Assembly: GCA_934597165.1 (NCBI GenBank)
Contig: CAKTQP010000001.1
Span: forward strand, 1-64,000
DNA: 64,000 bases
Origin: an uncultured Oscillospiraceae bacterium
GTDB taxonomy: Bacteria > Bacillota > Clostridia > Oscillospirales > Oscillospiraceae
Reading direction: 5' to 3'
Part shown: piece by piece, positions 42,434-52,112 of the stretch
Layout of the letters: each line of letters begins with the position of its first letter
How positions within the stretch are numbered: the stretch's first letter is position 1
Translations under genes and position numbers: made by a program
The notes under the pieces: generated by a model
The model's database searches: none
Seen by the model: the letters and a program-made list of their open reading frames with translations, nothing else
What the model was told of the DNA's origin: nothing

Positions 42434-43174
42434 CTATTTCGCATTCCATTGCTGTTTCGGAAGTGTTCTTGTCAGGATCAAGGTATAGGCGACCGTAACG
42501 ACGATCAAAACAACGATTTGGAGCAGGCGCCTTTCCACGGTGAGATCGCTGTCATTTGCAAACGTGCCGAGGGTGTTGATGGCAGCGTGGACGATGATGC
42601 AGGGGAGCAGGCTTCCGCCGCGATAAAAAATCGTGACAAACAGGAAGCCGACCGCCACCGCAAAGACGATCTGGCACAGGTTGTTCCCCAGATTCATGCC
42701 GCTGCCGTTGAACAGGTTGATGATATGTCCGATGCCGAAGGTCACGCTTGAAATAATAACGGCAGATTTGATATTGTCCTTTGCGATAGCCACAAACAAG
42801 AAACCGCGGAAGATCACTTCCTCCAAAAATCCCACGCAGAGCATACACACGATACGGCAGACCATTTCCGCCGGTGCGTAATGGAGCGCAACGCCGTTCC
42901 AAAGGTTGCCCGATGCCAAGACAAGCAGCGGCACATAGAAAAGGAACCGGCAGGCAGGGATGGGCGTTTTACAAAGTCCATATCGCTTTTGCAGTTTGTT
43001 TTTTCGGATAAACGTAACGAGAATCACGGTCTGCAACATACCAAAAACAGCACTGGCAGCGTATGCGATCCCGATGGCTTTGTTCAGTGGATTCGCCAAG
43101 GATTGCAGGGCGCAATAGATTGCGATCCATACCAGCGCAAAGGTCAACTCCTTTTGTTCCTGTAACTTTTTCAC
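42434..43174 (-). CDS. CPBP-family intramembrane metalloprotease
   Basis: 246 aa, about eight TM helices. Catalytic motifs of the CAAX/Abi family: EEVIFRG, FGIGHIINL and IIVHAAIN. A GTG start at 43174 is chosen because AGGAGGA lies six bases before it and the upstream part of the frame is polar and unrelated. Such proteins process prenylated or bacteriocin-type peptides; the substrate is unknown. Confidence 0.85.
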   Translation of the reverse strand: MKKLQEQKELTFALVWIAIYCALQSLANPLNKAIGIAYAASAVFGMLQTVILVTFIRKNKLQKRYGLCKTPIPACRFLFYVPLLVLASGNLWNGVALHYAPAEMVCRIVCMLCVGFLEEVIFRGFLFVAIAKDNIKSAVIISSVTFGIGHIINLFNGSGMNLGNNLCQIVFAVAVGFLFVTIFYRGGSLLPCIIVHAAINTLGTFANDSDLTVERRLLQIVVLIVVTVAYTLILTRTLPKQQWNAK

Positions 43175-43282
43175 GTCATTTCCTCCTACTATCCCGATTG
43201 CAAGCCCCTCTGATGCATATGGACGGTTCCCTTGCCTGATGCGTTCCCACATAGATGAACTATGTGCCGCTCTTTCTCTTTG

Positions 43283-43777
43283 TTATGCCCCCATGACCGC
43301 TTGCAGCGTCAGGACAGAACAGCCCTTGCTTTCATAATAGGCGATCATCTCAGGCAGCTTCTTTTTGCTGTAGCTGGTGATGCAGTCCGACAGCACATGA
43401 ACGGGATAGCCGATTTTCCGCATATTGAAGCAGGTGGATTTGATGCAGGCAGCGGCGTCTGCACCAACGATATAACACTCCGTGATGCCGTGCTCCTGAA
43501 GGAAGGCGGTAAAATCCTCGCTGGTCAGTGCGTTGCTTTTTGTCTTCGTAAAGATATGGTCGGATACCACGTTCAGCTCTGGCACCAGCTCCGCGCCATG
43601 GGTGCCGGGTTTGAACGTCCTGGTCTTCTCAGACAGGTTGTTGTGCTGGATGTAGACCACCCACAGTCCCTGTTCCACGGCCCAGTCGATGGCCTTGTTG
43701 ACGTTTTGAATGATCTCCTTGTAGTGTTTCGTGATGTCATTTTGCAGGTCGATGACGACCAGTGCGCTGTTTTTCAT
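43283..43777 (-). CDS. Isochorismatase-family cysteine hydrolase
   Basis: 164 aa. The triad is visible: Asp 10 (VVIDLQND), a Lys at 78 or 80 (FTKTKSNAL) and Cys 111 (GADAAACIKST). Size fits stand-alone nicotinamidase/isochorismatase-like hydrolases. Substrate unknown. ATG at 43777 follows GGAGG; the longer frame runs into the GNAT gene. Confidence 0.88.
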   Translation of the reverse strand: MKNSALVVIDLQNDITKHYKEIIQNVNKAIDWAVEQGLWVVYIQHNNLSEKTRTFKPGTHGAELVPELNVVSDHIFTKTKSNALTSEDFTAFLQEHGITECYIVGADAAACIKSTCFNMRKIGYPVHVLSDCITSYSKKKLPEMIAYYESKGCSVLTLQAVMGA

Positions 43778-43814
43778 TTCAAAATCCTCCATCCTTTTTC
43801 TTACTCCATCAATC

Positions 43815-44345
43815 TCATAAGAGCAATTCAAACAGATAAAACGCCGCGTTTCCGACATTATCGGCATACCAATTGCGGATCCCTCTCGTTTCAAACCCCA
43901 ATGACTGATATAACCTGTGCGCCGGAAGGTTGCAGGAGAGCGCATCCAAACGGACAGATTGGGAACCGTTCTTCTTTGCGATCTCAATTGCATTGCGCAT
44001 GATTTTCCTCGCAATCCCACAGCCTTGATGCCCAGGCGCGACTGCCAGAAAATGGACAACGCTCACTTCATGATTGCGGCAAACCATCTGCCAATCAATC
44101 GTTTGGTATTCGGCTCCTTGAAACGGCGTTATCGCAACCGCCCCAAGTATTTCGCCGCTTTCTTCAAAGGAATACAGAAAGCCGGACTGGATATAGGCTG
44201 CTATCTGCTCCGCTGTGGGATGCAGCCCGTAAATCCATCTTCCAAACCGATCCATATTCTCCGTGTTTTCACTGACAGAGCGGTAGAAGTTACAGATTCT
44301 GTCACGCTCCGAAACGCTGCATTGTTTTAAAAAATCGTGGTCCAT
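43815..44345 (-). CDS. GNAT-family N-acetyltransferase
   Basis: 176 aa. The acetyl-CoA site is VAPGHQGCGIARKIMRNAI, preceded by VSVVHFLA and followed by RLYQSLGFETRG, as usual for GNATs. AGGAGATC precedes the ATG. Likely co-transcribed with the isochorismatase-type gene 37 bases downstream. Confidence 0.88.
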   Translation of the reverse strand: MDHDFLKQCSVSERDRICNFYRSVSENTENMDRFGRWIYGLHPTAEQIAAYIQSGFLYSFEESGEILGAVAITPFQGAEYQTIDWQMVCRNHEVSVVHFLAVAPGHQGCGIARKIMRNAIEIAKKNGSQSVRLDALSCNLPAHRLYQSLGFETRGIRNWYADNVGNAAFYLFELLL

Positions 44346-44419
44346 CGGTACGATCTCCTGTCTTTACTTCAACTCACACCATAAATAGATTCCATACGGC
44401 AGTATCGCTTCCGTCCGGA

Positions 44420-44463
44420 AAACAACAAACGCAGCACAGACCGCTCCACGGTCTGCGCTGCGT
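44420..44463 (-). terminator. Terminator of the tetR-KTR transcript
   Basis: ACGCAG-CAGACCG/CGGTCTG-CTGCGT stem followed on the minus strand by TTTGTTGTTTTCC. Confidence 0.8.
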
Positions 44464-44652
44464 CTAAGCGTCTGGCAGTTTGATCTCTTCTGTTTTTCCG
44501 TCCTTGAACCGGATCACACAGGTGTATCTGCACTTGGGGCAGAACAGCGGAAAGTCCTCCAGCACCGTATGTGGCCGTATCTGCGTCCTCGTCTTGCCGC
44601 CGCATCTAGGGCAGCGGAGCCAGTCCAATTTCACTCTCTGGGGTTCCGTCAT
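44464..44652 (-). CDS. Cysteine-rich KTR-type zinc-ribbon protein
   Basis: 62 aa. CPRCGGKTRTQIR and FCPKCRYTC form two CxxC knuckles around a KTR motif, the signature of the Cys-rich KTR family that is common in Firmicutes mobile and accessory DNA. GTGAGGTG precedes the ATG. It directly follows the tetR gene and ends at a strong terminator. Confidence 0.88.
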   Translation of the reverse strand: MTEPQRVKLDWLRCPRCGGKTRTQIRPHTVLEDFPLFCPKCRYTCVIRFKDGKTEEIKLPDA

Positions 44653-44661
44653 TATATCACC

Positions 44662-45234
44662 TCACGTCCTCTCCTCTTGCGCGGCCAATATGGCCCCTCG
44701 ATACGCCTGTTCCAGCTGGGAATTGATCGTCTCCTCGTCGTATTGCAGCGAATTGTTGGCGATGATGCTGGCATACCCGTGGGCGAACAGGAAGATGGTC
44801 AGGAAGACTTTTTTGGTCTGTTCCCGACTCATCTTCAGCGCCTTCCCCATAGCGGAAAGGACCGGGGTAAGCTCCTCCGCATCTACCAGTTCCAGCAGCG
44901 TCGTTCCGTCAAAAAAATCCGACTGAAACAGGAACCGGAACAAATGCGGCTCTTCCATCGCGAAACGGATGTAATTCAGCCCAATCCCAAGCATGGCGCC
45001 ATCGGGTGGGCGCTTGAGCGCCATCAGATATTCCGAATGATACCGATCCGCCTTTGCGTAGACCGTCCGTTTCAACGCTTCGATGGTTGCGAAATGGTAC
45101 ATGACCGGCTGCGTCGAGCAATTCAGCCTTTCCGATACGCTCCTCGCGCTGATGTTTTCCGCGCCCGTTTCACGGGCGACTGCAAAGGCTGCGTCAAGGA
45201 TCATCTCTTTTGTGACTTTTACTCTTGCCGGCAT
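44662..45234 (-). CDS. TetR-family transcriptional regulator
   Basis: 190 aa with an N-terminal HTH (ISARSVSERLNCSTQPVMYHF at about 28-48, given in part as SVSERLNCSTQPVMYH). The ATG at 45234 is used because GGAGGT lies six bases upstream; the ATG at 45240 touches that site. A 6-base-centred palindrome lies just past its -10 box, so it probably represses itself. It is divided from the ABC genes by a terminator, yet close enough to be part of the same accessory block. Confidence 0.88.
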   Translation of the reverse strand: MPARVKVTKEMILDAAFAVARETGAENISARSVSERLNCSTQPVMYHFATIEALKRTVYAKADRYHSEYLMALKRPPDGAMLGIGLNYIRFAMEEPHLFRFLFQSDFFDGTTLLELVDAEELTPVLSAMGKALKMSREQTKKVFLTIFLFAHGYASIIANNSLQYDEETINSQLEQAYRGAILAAQEERT

Positions 45235-45247
45235 GGTCATACCTCCA

Positions 45248-45267
45248 TATATAACGCGAATTATATA
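45248..45267. promoter_or_regulatory. Palindromic operator of the tetR gene
   Basis: TATATAA-CGCGAA-TTATATA, between the -10 box and the start codon of the TetR gene. Confidence 0.65.
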
Positions 45268-45275
45268 TAACATGG

Positions 45276-45304
45276 ATTATACATCGGAGAACAGGACTTG
45301 TCAA
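45276..45304 (-). promoter_or_regulatory. Sigma-A promoter of the tetR-KTR transcript
   Basis: Perfect TTGACA (45299-45304) and TATAAT (45276-45281) with a 17-base spacer on the minus strand. Confidence 0.9.
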
Positions 45305-45370
45305 GTTGTTTGGGGCTGGATGTACGCAATTTCTAAAGCCTGGTGTTTCTTCGCCTTTCGGCGCATGATA

Positions 45371-45406
45371 GAAAAGAAACGGCGGCTCCGATCTCTCAAA
45401 GCCGCC
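45371..45406 (-). terminator. Terminator of the ECF/ABC operon
   Basis: GGCGGCT/AGCCGCC stem followed by GTTTCTTTTC on the minus strand, 16 bases past the last ABC gene. Confidence 0.75.
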
Positions 45407-45421
45407 GCCGGGACACCGCCA

Positions 45422-47170
45422 TCAAACCAAGCTCCACCCAGCCGCCTTCCTTCGGATCAGGACAAAATCCCGATAGATGCCGGGCTGTCGCAAAAGCTCC
45501 TCATGGTTTCCCTGCTGCGCGATCTGGCCGTTGTGGATAACCAAGATCTGATCGGCACTCTGGATGGTATTCAGCCGGTGCGCGATCACGAACAAGGTCT
45601 TCCCCTTCACCAATTCGGAGATGGCCGCCTGGATATGGCTCTCATTGTCCGCATCCACGCTTGCGGTCGCTTCGTCCAAAATGACGATGGGCGCATCCTT
45701 CAGGATACAGCGGGCAATCGAGATGCGCTGTTTCTCGCCGCCGGAGAGGGTGGCGCCGCCCTCGCCCACCACCGTTTGGAACCCATCCGGCAGCGCCATG
45801 ATGAAGTCATAGCAGCGGGCTTTTCTGGCCGCCTCGTGGACTTCCGCCTCCGTGGCATCCGGTTTTCCCATGCTGATGTTGTTGTAAATGGTGTCCTGGA
45901 ACAGATACACACGCTGGAATACCATACTGATCTGCTCCATCAGCTCGGACAGGGGGACGTCCCGGATATCCACGCCCCGGATGGTCACGCTGCCGGACGT
46001 GACATCCCAAAGCCGTGCCAACAGGTTGGCAATGGTGGATTTGCCACTGCCCGATGGCCCTACCAGCGCCGTCATGGAATTTTTCTGCATGGCAAAGCTG
46101 ATCTGATGTAGCACCTCTTCCTGCTGATACGCGAACGCCACATCCTGAAACCGGACTTCCGGCTGCCCCGGCTGTGCCTGCGCAGGAAGATGCTGCTTGC
46201 CGGTGTCGGGAAGCTCCGGTTCCTCCAATACTGCTTCCATGCGGTCAAGAGCGGCGTTCATCACGGTCAGACGGGACGCTTCGCCATAGAGGGCCTTCAG
46301 CGGGCCGAAAAGGTCAAACACAAACAACAGAACCCCCAGCACATAAGCCAGAGAAAGCGCCCCGCGCTGTTCCAGCACCAGGGACAGGCCGAAGATCGCC
46401 GCAATGCCAATGCCATAAAGGAGGTTCAGCCCCACCGTCCACGGGGTCATCTTCCGTTCAAAGGCAAGGGCGGTGTTTCGGGAACGCCGGAAGTTGCCGG
46501 TCAATTCTTTCGACTTCTCGCCCAGCAGGTGATAGCTCTTGATGACGCCAATGCCCTCCACAAAAGACAGCACCGCATCGGTCAGCCGTTCGCTCTGCGC
46601 CTGACGATTCGCCGCTTCTCGCAGGGAGACCCGGTTCATCCCCTTGGATACCAGCCATGCCAAAACCGTGACCGCCCCAGCGATCAGGCCAAGCTGCCAG
46701 TTCAGATAGAACAGGAACGCCAGCAAGACCAGCGCGGAGAGCAGGTAGCTCATCATGTTGCCCAGCGTGCTCATCGCCACCTCTTCAATGAATACCATGT
46801 CGGTGCTGAGGACAGAACTGATCTTGCCCATGTTGCCGGCCGTAAAATAGCCCATGGGAAGCTTCCGCAGATGGTCACCCAGCTCCATACGCTTGTCCGC
46901 GAACATCAGATACCCCGCCGCACTTTGCAGGCGGTCACGGAGATAGTGGACGAGCATCTGAACCAGCACCACAGCGGCAAGGCCAACCCCCACAGAAAGG
47001 CAGGTCTGCCCAGTCATTGTGGCCCTTGCAAACCCGCTCAGAACCACAAAGGCCAGGAAGATCGGCAGTTTGGACAGGATGGATTCCAAAAACGCGCAGA
47101 CAAAAGCGCCCTGAATGCGGCCTTTATAGCGGCCGGAAAGGTTCAAAATCCTTGCAAACAACGCGAACAT
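45422..47170 (-). CDS. ABC transporter, fused TM and ATPase domains (YbtQ-like partner)
   Basis: 582 aa. Six TM helices (1-310) and a C-terminal ATPase: Walker A GPSGSGKST near 370, signature LSGGEKQR, Walker B IVILDEATAS and the AHR switch. Exporter-type fold, but pairs of this kind next to ECF genes (as in yersiniabactin YbtPQ and streptococcal equibactin loci) act in siderophore uptake. The ATG directly follows the TGA of the upstream half-transporter; AGGAGGG lies inside that gene's end. The partner is interrupted, so function of the pair is uncertain. Confidence 0.88.
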   Translation of the reverse strand: MFALFARILNLSGRYKGRIQGAFVCAFLESILSKLPIFLAFVVLSGFARATMTGQTCLSVGVGLAAVVLVQMLVHYLRDRLQSAAGYLMFADKRMELGDHLRKLPMGYFTAGNMGKISSVLSTDMVFIEEVAMSTLGNMMSYLLSALVLLAFLFYLNWQLGLIAGAVTVLAWLVSKGMNRVSLREAANRQAQSERLTDAVLSFVEGIGVIKSYHLLGEKSKELTGNFRRSRNTALAFERKMTPWTVGLNLLYGIGIAAIFGLSLVLEQRGALSLAYVLGVLLFVFDLFGPLKALYGEASRLTVMNAALDRMEAVLEEPELPDTGKQHLPAQAQPGQPEVRFQDVAFAYQQEEVLHQISFAMQKNSMTALVGPSGSGKSTIANLLARLWDVTSGSVTIRGVDIRDVPLSELMEQISMVFQRVYLFQDTIYNNISMGKPDATEAEVHEAARKARCYDFIMALPDGFQTVVGEGGATLSGGEKQRISIARCILKDAPIVILDEATASVDADNESHIQAAISELVKGKTLFVIAHRLNTIQSADQILVIHNGQIAQQGNHEELLRQPGIYRDFVLIRRKAAGWSLV

Positions 47171-48958
47171 TCAGTTGCCCTCCTTTCCCGTGTGTACGTT
47201 CCACTCGGCGCTGTCCTGCGCCGCTTTCCACAGCTTCCGATAGGCCGGGCAGGTCTGGAGCAGCTCTCGATGTCTGCCCGTGGCCACCAGCGTTCCGTGG
47301 TCTAGGACACAAATCTGGTCTGCGTTCTGAATAGCAGGCAATTTATGGGCGATGACCACAAGGGTCTTGCCCTTCACAAGCGCTGCAATGGCGGCCTCCA
47401 TCTTTTCCTCATTTTCGGGATCAGCATAGGCGGTCGCCTCATCCAGCACCACGATGGGCGCATCCTTCAAGATCGCCCGCGCCAGAGAGATGCGCTGCCG
47501 CTGACCGCCGGAGAGCATTTTGCCTGCATCCCCCGCCATAGAATGAATGCCCTGGGGCAGCTTTTCCAGGAACTCCATGCACTGGGCTTTCTTTGCAGCC
47601 TCCATCACCTCTTCGTCCGTTGCCGTCAGCCGGCCAAGCCGGATGTTTTCCAGCAGCGAGGTGTTGAACAAATACTGATCCTGCGCCACATAGGAGATAC
47701 GGCCATTCAGCGCCGCAAGGCTCATATCGCAAAGCTTCTGCCCGCCGCTGGAAATGCTGCCTTTTTGCGGGTCATAGTAGTGGAGCAGCAGCTTCGCCAA
47801 GGTGCTCTTGCCGGAGCCGGACGCGCCCACAAGGGCGGTCTTCTGTCCGGCCTTTGCGGTAAAGGAAATGTCATGGAGGACTTCCTCCTCCATCACCATA
47901 GGCTTTCCATCCGGGTCGGGCTGTGTGGTCTGATAGGCGAAGGAAACATAGTCATAGGTAATGGTGTCGTCCTTGCCGTGGAACTCATCCTCCGTCTGCT
48001 GAAGCGCCGGCGCCTCCAACACCTGCTCCAGGGCGGAGATCTTATAGTTGAGCTGGGGCATGGTGGGCAGGAACCCCAGGGATTTGAGCAGCGGCATCCC
48101 AATGCTCAACGAGAGGCACAGCACCAAAATGAAATCGGGCAACGCCGACCAGCCGGAGAGTACGAACCAAGCGCCCACAGGCAGGGTCAGGATGATGGTA
48201 CACGGGAGCAGGCTGCTGTAGATCGCCATCCACGGTCACGCCGCCTTGTACCATGCCAGCGTGTAGTCCCGGTAGTCCGATACGTCCTTGCGGAACCGCT
48301 CATAGGAATCTGCGTCCTGATTGAACACCTTGACCACCTCCATGCCGTTGATGTACTCGATGATGGTGTTGTTCATCTTCTGCCCGGCCAGATAGTAAGG
48401 ACCCATCTTCTTCATGCCCACGGAATACATGGTCAACATGGCAACCAAGCTCAGCGGAATGGACGCCAGCGACAGCAGCGCCAGCTTCCAATCCACAAAG
48501 AACATGGCCACGTAGACCGCAATGGGAACCATCAGGTTCGCCATCCCCTCCGGCATAGCGTGCGCCATCAGAACCTCCAAGCTGTCCACGTCATCCACGA
48601 ACAGCTTTTTGACGGTGCCGGTTCCCTTCTCCTGAATGACCCCCAGGGGCAGCTGTTCAAACCGCTTTTGCAGCGCCGTCCGCAGGCGGAGCAGCGTGTC
48701 ATACGCGGCCTTGTGAGAGAGATCCAGTCCCCAGCCATAGAACAGGGCTTGCAGCACCAGGCACACCAGGACAAGGGTCACGCGGGAAAGGAGAAAAGCT
48801 GCGCCGAGGGATTTCCCCAGGACCAGCGGCGCGATGATCTGATAAGCCAGCACAAAGGGCAGGACGCCCATCAGGACGCTGACCAGCACGATGGCCGTCG
48901 CGGCATAAAGCCCCTTCTTATGGGGCCCTGCATACGCAAATACTTTTTGAAACATCAT
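47171..48958 (-). pseudogene. ABC transporter (YbtP-like) interrupted by an in-frame TGA
   Basis: Two pieces, 48236-48958 (240 aa, first four TM helices) and 47171-48229 (352 aa, last TM helices and ATPase), lie in the same frame and are split by one TGA at 48236-48238. Reading through gives one 595-codon ABC half-transporter. The site is ...WYKAA-stop-PWMAIYSS; relatives have Trp here, so a TGG to TGA change explains it. The ATPase motifs are intact: GASGSGKST, LSGGQRQR, IVVLDEATA. The second piece has an ATG but no good ribosome-binding site. AGGAGG precedes the first. Nonsense mutation, sequencing error or leaky read-through (TGA followed by C) are the options. Confidence 0.8.
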
Positions 48959-48970
48959 TCCAACCTCCTA

Positions 48971-50437
48971 TCAGGTGAAATATTGTTGCGCCAGCGTGTT
49001 CAACATCTCCGGCGAAAGCCCGTGCTTTTGGATGGCGGCCTTACCATCCAGCTGTATCACCTCCGTACAGGTGCGGACGATAAATTCAAAATCGTGGGAC
49101 ACCACAAACACCATCGCCCCAGAGCGGGCAAGCTGTTGGATGCGCTTGCTCACGCGCACCATAGAATCATAATCCAAACCGCTGGTGGGCTCGTCAAAGC
49201 AGATCACCGGACTGCCCTTTACAATGGCCACGCCAATGGTGACCCGCTGCTTTTGTCCGCCGGACAGGGACGCCGGATGCCGCTCCCGGTAGTCCGACAG
49301 CTCCAGCGCCTGCAATGTTTCCGCTACTTTTTCCTCACAGTCGCCCCTTACACCAAGGGACAGCTCTTCCTCCACACTGCTGGCGAAGAGCTGATAATCG
49401 GTGTCCTGCATGACGAGGTAAGCGCGCGCGCGCCGCTGCCGTGGCGTCAGCTTTTTACCGTCAAAGCGAATCTCACCGTGTTGCTGCTTTTGCAAGCCTG
49501 TCAGAATGGATAAGAGGGTGGTTTTTCCGGCGCCGTTATGGCCTAGGATGCCGATCACATCGCCTGTATGCGCTGCAAAGCTGACCTTTTGGAACACCTC
49601 CGCCCCCTTCTTGTAGGCAAAGCCCAAATCGCAGACTTCCATCCGATGGGTTCCGCCCTTCGGATGCAGCTTTTCCTGATAACATTCTGCGTCACGCTCC
49701 GGGTAGGCTGTCCGCAGACCGTAAGCGATGCGTGTCCCGTCGGGCAGAGAACAAAACTGTTCTCTGGTAAACGCACGCGCAATCTTCCCGTTTTGGAGCA
49801 GAAAGGCGCGGTCGATCAGGTCGCGCAGATAATAGAACCGATGCTCCACCACCAAAATGGTGTACCCAGCGTGTTTGAGCGTGCCCATGATCTCCGCCAG
49901 CCGTTTGGTGGCGGCGTAGTCCAGATTGGCCGACGGCTCATCGAAAATGTAGACCTTTGGGGCAAGGGCGTAGACGGAGCCGATGGCAATCTGCTGTTTT
50001 TCCCCGCTGGACAAGGCGAAGATGCTCCGGTTTAGATCGTCCACCAAGTCCAACGCTTTCGCCGCCTTTGCAATGCGGTCAACGGTCTCCTCCCGGGACA
50101 GACCAAGGTTTTCACATCCGAACGCCAGCTCCCGTGTGGTGTCCGTCATAAAAAACTGAGAGCGTGGGTCTTGGAATACCGTCCCCACCTGTCCAGCCAA
50201 TTCGGACGGTTTTTTCTCCAGCAGGGACTGTCCATCCAGGAGCAGATCGCCCTGGAGCTCACCGGGGTAAAAATGCGGGATCAGGCCGTTGAGGGAGCGG
50301 ATCAGGGTGGTCTTGCCGCAGCCGCTCCGCCCGGTCAAGAGGATAAATTCCCCGGTCTGCACGGTCATATCAATGCCGCGGAGGGCAAAGTCGTCGCTTT
50401 CCTCATAGCGAAAGCTGAAATTCTGAAATGAGATCAT
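48971..50437 (-). CDS. ECF transporter ATPase, two domains fused (EcfA-A' type)
   Basis: 488 aa with two complete ABC ATPase modules. The first has GRSGCGKTT, a signature LSSGEKQQ and VYIFDEPSANLD. The second has GHNGAGKTT, LSGGQKQR and VICFDEPTSGLD. Together they power an energy-coupling-factor importer in the cytosol. The ATG at 50437 follows GGAGGG; longer frames extend into the T-component gene. Order S, T, AA' matches ECF operons. Confidence 0.92.
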   Translation of the reverse strand: MISFQNFSFRYEESDDFALRGIDMTVQTGEFILLTGRSGCGKTTLIRSLNGLIPHFYPGELQGDLLLDGQSLLEKKPSELAGQVGTVFQDPRSQFFMTDTTRELAFGCENLGLSREETVDRIAKAAKALDLVDDLNRSIFALSSGEKQQIAIGSVYALAPKVYIFDEPSANLDYAATKRLAEIMGTLKHAGYTILVVEHRFYYLRDLIDRAFLLQNGKIARAFTREQFCSLPDGTRIAYGLRTAYPERDAECYQEKLHPKGGTHRMEVCDLGFAYKKGAEVFQKVSFAAHTGDVIGILGHNGAGKTTLLSILTGLQKQQHGEIRFDGKKLTPRQRRARAYLVMQDTDYQLFASSVEEELSLGVRGDCEEKVAETLQALELSDYRERHPASLSGGQKQRVTIGVAIVKGSPVICFDEPTSGLDYDSMVRVSKRIQQLARSGAMVFVVSHDFEFIVRTCTEVIQLDGKAAIQKHGLSPEMLNTLAQQYFT

Positions 50438-50439
50438 CG

Positions 50440-51210
50440 TCACACCCTCCACAAAATGATTGCCCAGATTTTCGTCTGGTCGATCAAAAGCAAACCGACC
50501 AAAAAGAGGATACTGAGCAGCGACACCACGATCTCCGGCCACGAAAAGCGGATGGGGCGCAGTGCGTATCGTTTGCGCTCCAACTCCAGCCCCCGGGTTG
50601 TGCCGGATGCCGCCAGTTCATCGGTGACCTTCAGGCACCGCATCAGCAGGGGGATCAAAATATACTCGATGGTGGCCAGTGGATGGCATACCCGTTTCCA
50701 CAGGGTGTCGCTGATGCCGCGGATATCCATGGTGCTCCGGATCTGCCGGTATTCCATCCGCAGCGTGGGGATATAGCGGAACATGACCACAAGCGGGATG
50801 GTGACCGCCTGGGGCAGCCGCATCCGCTGCAGTGCCACCATCAAGTCATCCATGTAGGTCGTCCGCAGGATCCAAAGCCCCATCATGATGGGGATCAGCT
50901 TCAAGACTGTCACGCCGAACACGCTCATAATGACACTGAAGACCGGCACTTGAACATAGCGGAGCAGGGCGTTGAGATAGGCCACCACGAGATAGGTCAC
51001 GATCATTTTTGCCGCCCATTTTCCGCCGCTGCCCAAGGCAATGAACCCTCCATAGACCAGCATGAGGGCGAGGCTGACCACTTCTCCGGCCAAAAAGTAA
51101 CTGACAAAGCCGATGCAGACCAAAAGAAGGAGCTTGCACCGTGGATCCAGGCGCACAGCACCACGTAAGGGCTGGCGCTGGATGATCTGTTTGATTTGTA
51201 TTTCTTCCAT
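50440..51210 (-). CDS. ECF transporter T component
   Basis: 256-aa CbiQ/EcfT-type membrane protein with about five TM helices. LDPRCKLLLLV near the start and the coupling helices around YRQIRSTMDIRGI and AASGTTRGLE (the Ala-Arg-Gly motifs that touch the ATPase) are visible. AGGGAGA precedes the ATG. It couples the S component to the fused ATPase two bases downstream. Confidence 0.9.
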   Translation of the reverse strand: MEEIQIKQIIQRQPLRGAVRLDPRCKLLLLVCIGFVSYFLAGEVVSLALMLVYGGFIALGSGGKWAAKMIVTYLVVAYLNALLRYVQVPVFSVIMSVFGVTVLKLIPIMMGLWILRTTYMDDLMVALQRMRLPQAVTIPLVVMFRYIPTLRMEYRQIRSTMDIRGISDTLWKRVCHPLATIEYILIPLLMRCLKVTDELAASGTTRGLELERKRYALRPIRFSWPEIVVSLLSILFLVGLLLIDQTKIWAIILWRV

Positions 51211-51367
51211 GCAACTGTCTCCCTATCCAGAGAACTTGCCGCCGGCAATTTCTCTTGCATCCTTAGGCATAAAATGCAAAGCGCGGGACTATTTTCAGCC
51301 CCACGCTCTGAACGCAGCCCGCCCGCTCGCCTGCCCTTGTCCGACAGGGCGCAGGGGCTGTTCCGCT
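51211..51367 (-). other. Leader between S and T component genes
   Basis: 157 bases, G+C-rich on the minus-strand 5' side with possible stems around GCCCTGTCGGACAAGGGC. No gene or clear terminator. Confidence 0.3.
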
Positions 51368-51970
51368 TTATTTTACGGAAACGAGTCCGGCCTTGATAAA
51401 GTGCTTTTTCAACGCTTTCTGCCCGATCAATCCGCCGAGCAGACCGCCCACCAAACCTGCTGCGACAATGACGACCAGCATGGGAACGGACGTGATGTTC
51501 AGCATCCCCTGAATGTACTCCGGGGCAATGTTGTTCTTCTCCATCGCCCCCACAAAGGCGCTCTGCAGGAACTTGATAGGGCAGATGGCGCTAAAGGCAA
51601 AGAGCGCGCTGAAGAGCGCATAAGCTGCCATCATGGACTTCATCGTGATCTCCTTTCGATTCATGACCAGGAAATCGCAGAGGACACCGCCAATCACCAA
51701 ACCGATGGGGATGAACCAGAACGCCCCCACCAGCAGGAACAGGATGGCCTGAATTGCGGCGCAGATGGTGAGCACGCCTTTCTTGGGCACTTTGGCCAAC
51801 AGGAGCATCATAACGATGCCATTGGGGAGCGCAACAACGGACGGATAAAACACATTGGTCACCGGGCCGGCCACGCTCATCGCGGTGCTGATGACCATGC
51901 AGATGATCCACATGAGGGCAGTCAGGACACCGATGAGGATAAAATCCTTCGCATTGAGTTTTTGTTTCAT
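51368..51970 (-). CDS. MptD-family ECF substrate-binding (S) component
   Basis: 200 aa, six hydrophobic segments (for example KDFILIGVLTALMWIICMVI and the C-terminal Gly-rich AAGLVGGLLGGLIG helix). This is the pattern of the Trep_Strep/MptD group of ECF S components. It sets substrate specificity; siderophore or haem-type ligands are plausible from neighbours. ATG at 51970 has GAGGAGG upstream. A long palindrome lies 35 bases before the start. Confidence 0.85.
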   Translation of the reverse strand: MKQKLNAKDFILIGVLTALMWIICMVISTAMSVAGPVTNVFYPSVVALPNGIVMMLLLAKVPKKGVLTICAAIQAILFLLVGAFWFIPIGLVIGGVLCDFLVMNRKEITMKSMMAAYALFSALFAFSAICPIKFLQSAFVGAMEKNNIAPEYIQGMLNITSVPMLVVIVAAGLVGGLLGGLIGQKALKKHFIKAGLVSVK

Positions 51971-52004
51971 ATTTGTGCCTCCTCGCTTTCTAGGAATAGA
52001 AAAT

Positions 52005-52036
52005 GCGCTGTCGTTAGCGCGAACTAACCACAGCGC
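52005..52036. promoter_or_regulatory. Long palindromic operator upstream of the ECF S gene (site 3)
   Basis: GCGCTGT-C-GTTAG-CGCGAA-CTAAC-C-ACAGCGC: the TTAG-N6-CTAA core lies at 52014-52027 within a 32-base inverted repeat. Confidence 0.7.
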
Positions 52037-52112
52037 AAATTGTATCAATTCCCATCCCGCTATCCAACCCAAAGCGGATTTTATTCTACCCAAAATCAGC
52101 ATTTTTTCGAGC

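Noticed and set aside
48236..48238. TGA as a selenocysteine codon
   Set aside because: ABC transporters have no selenocysteine here, Trp is expected, and no SECIS-like hairpin is evident after the codon.
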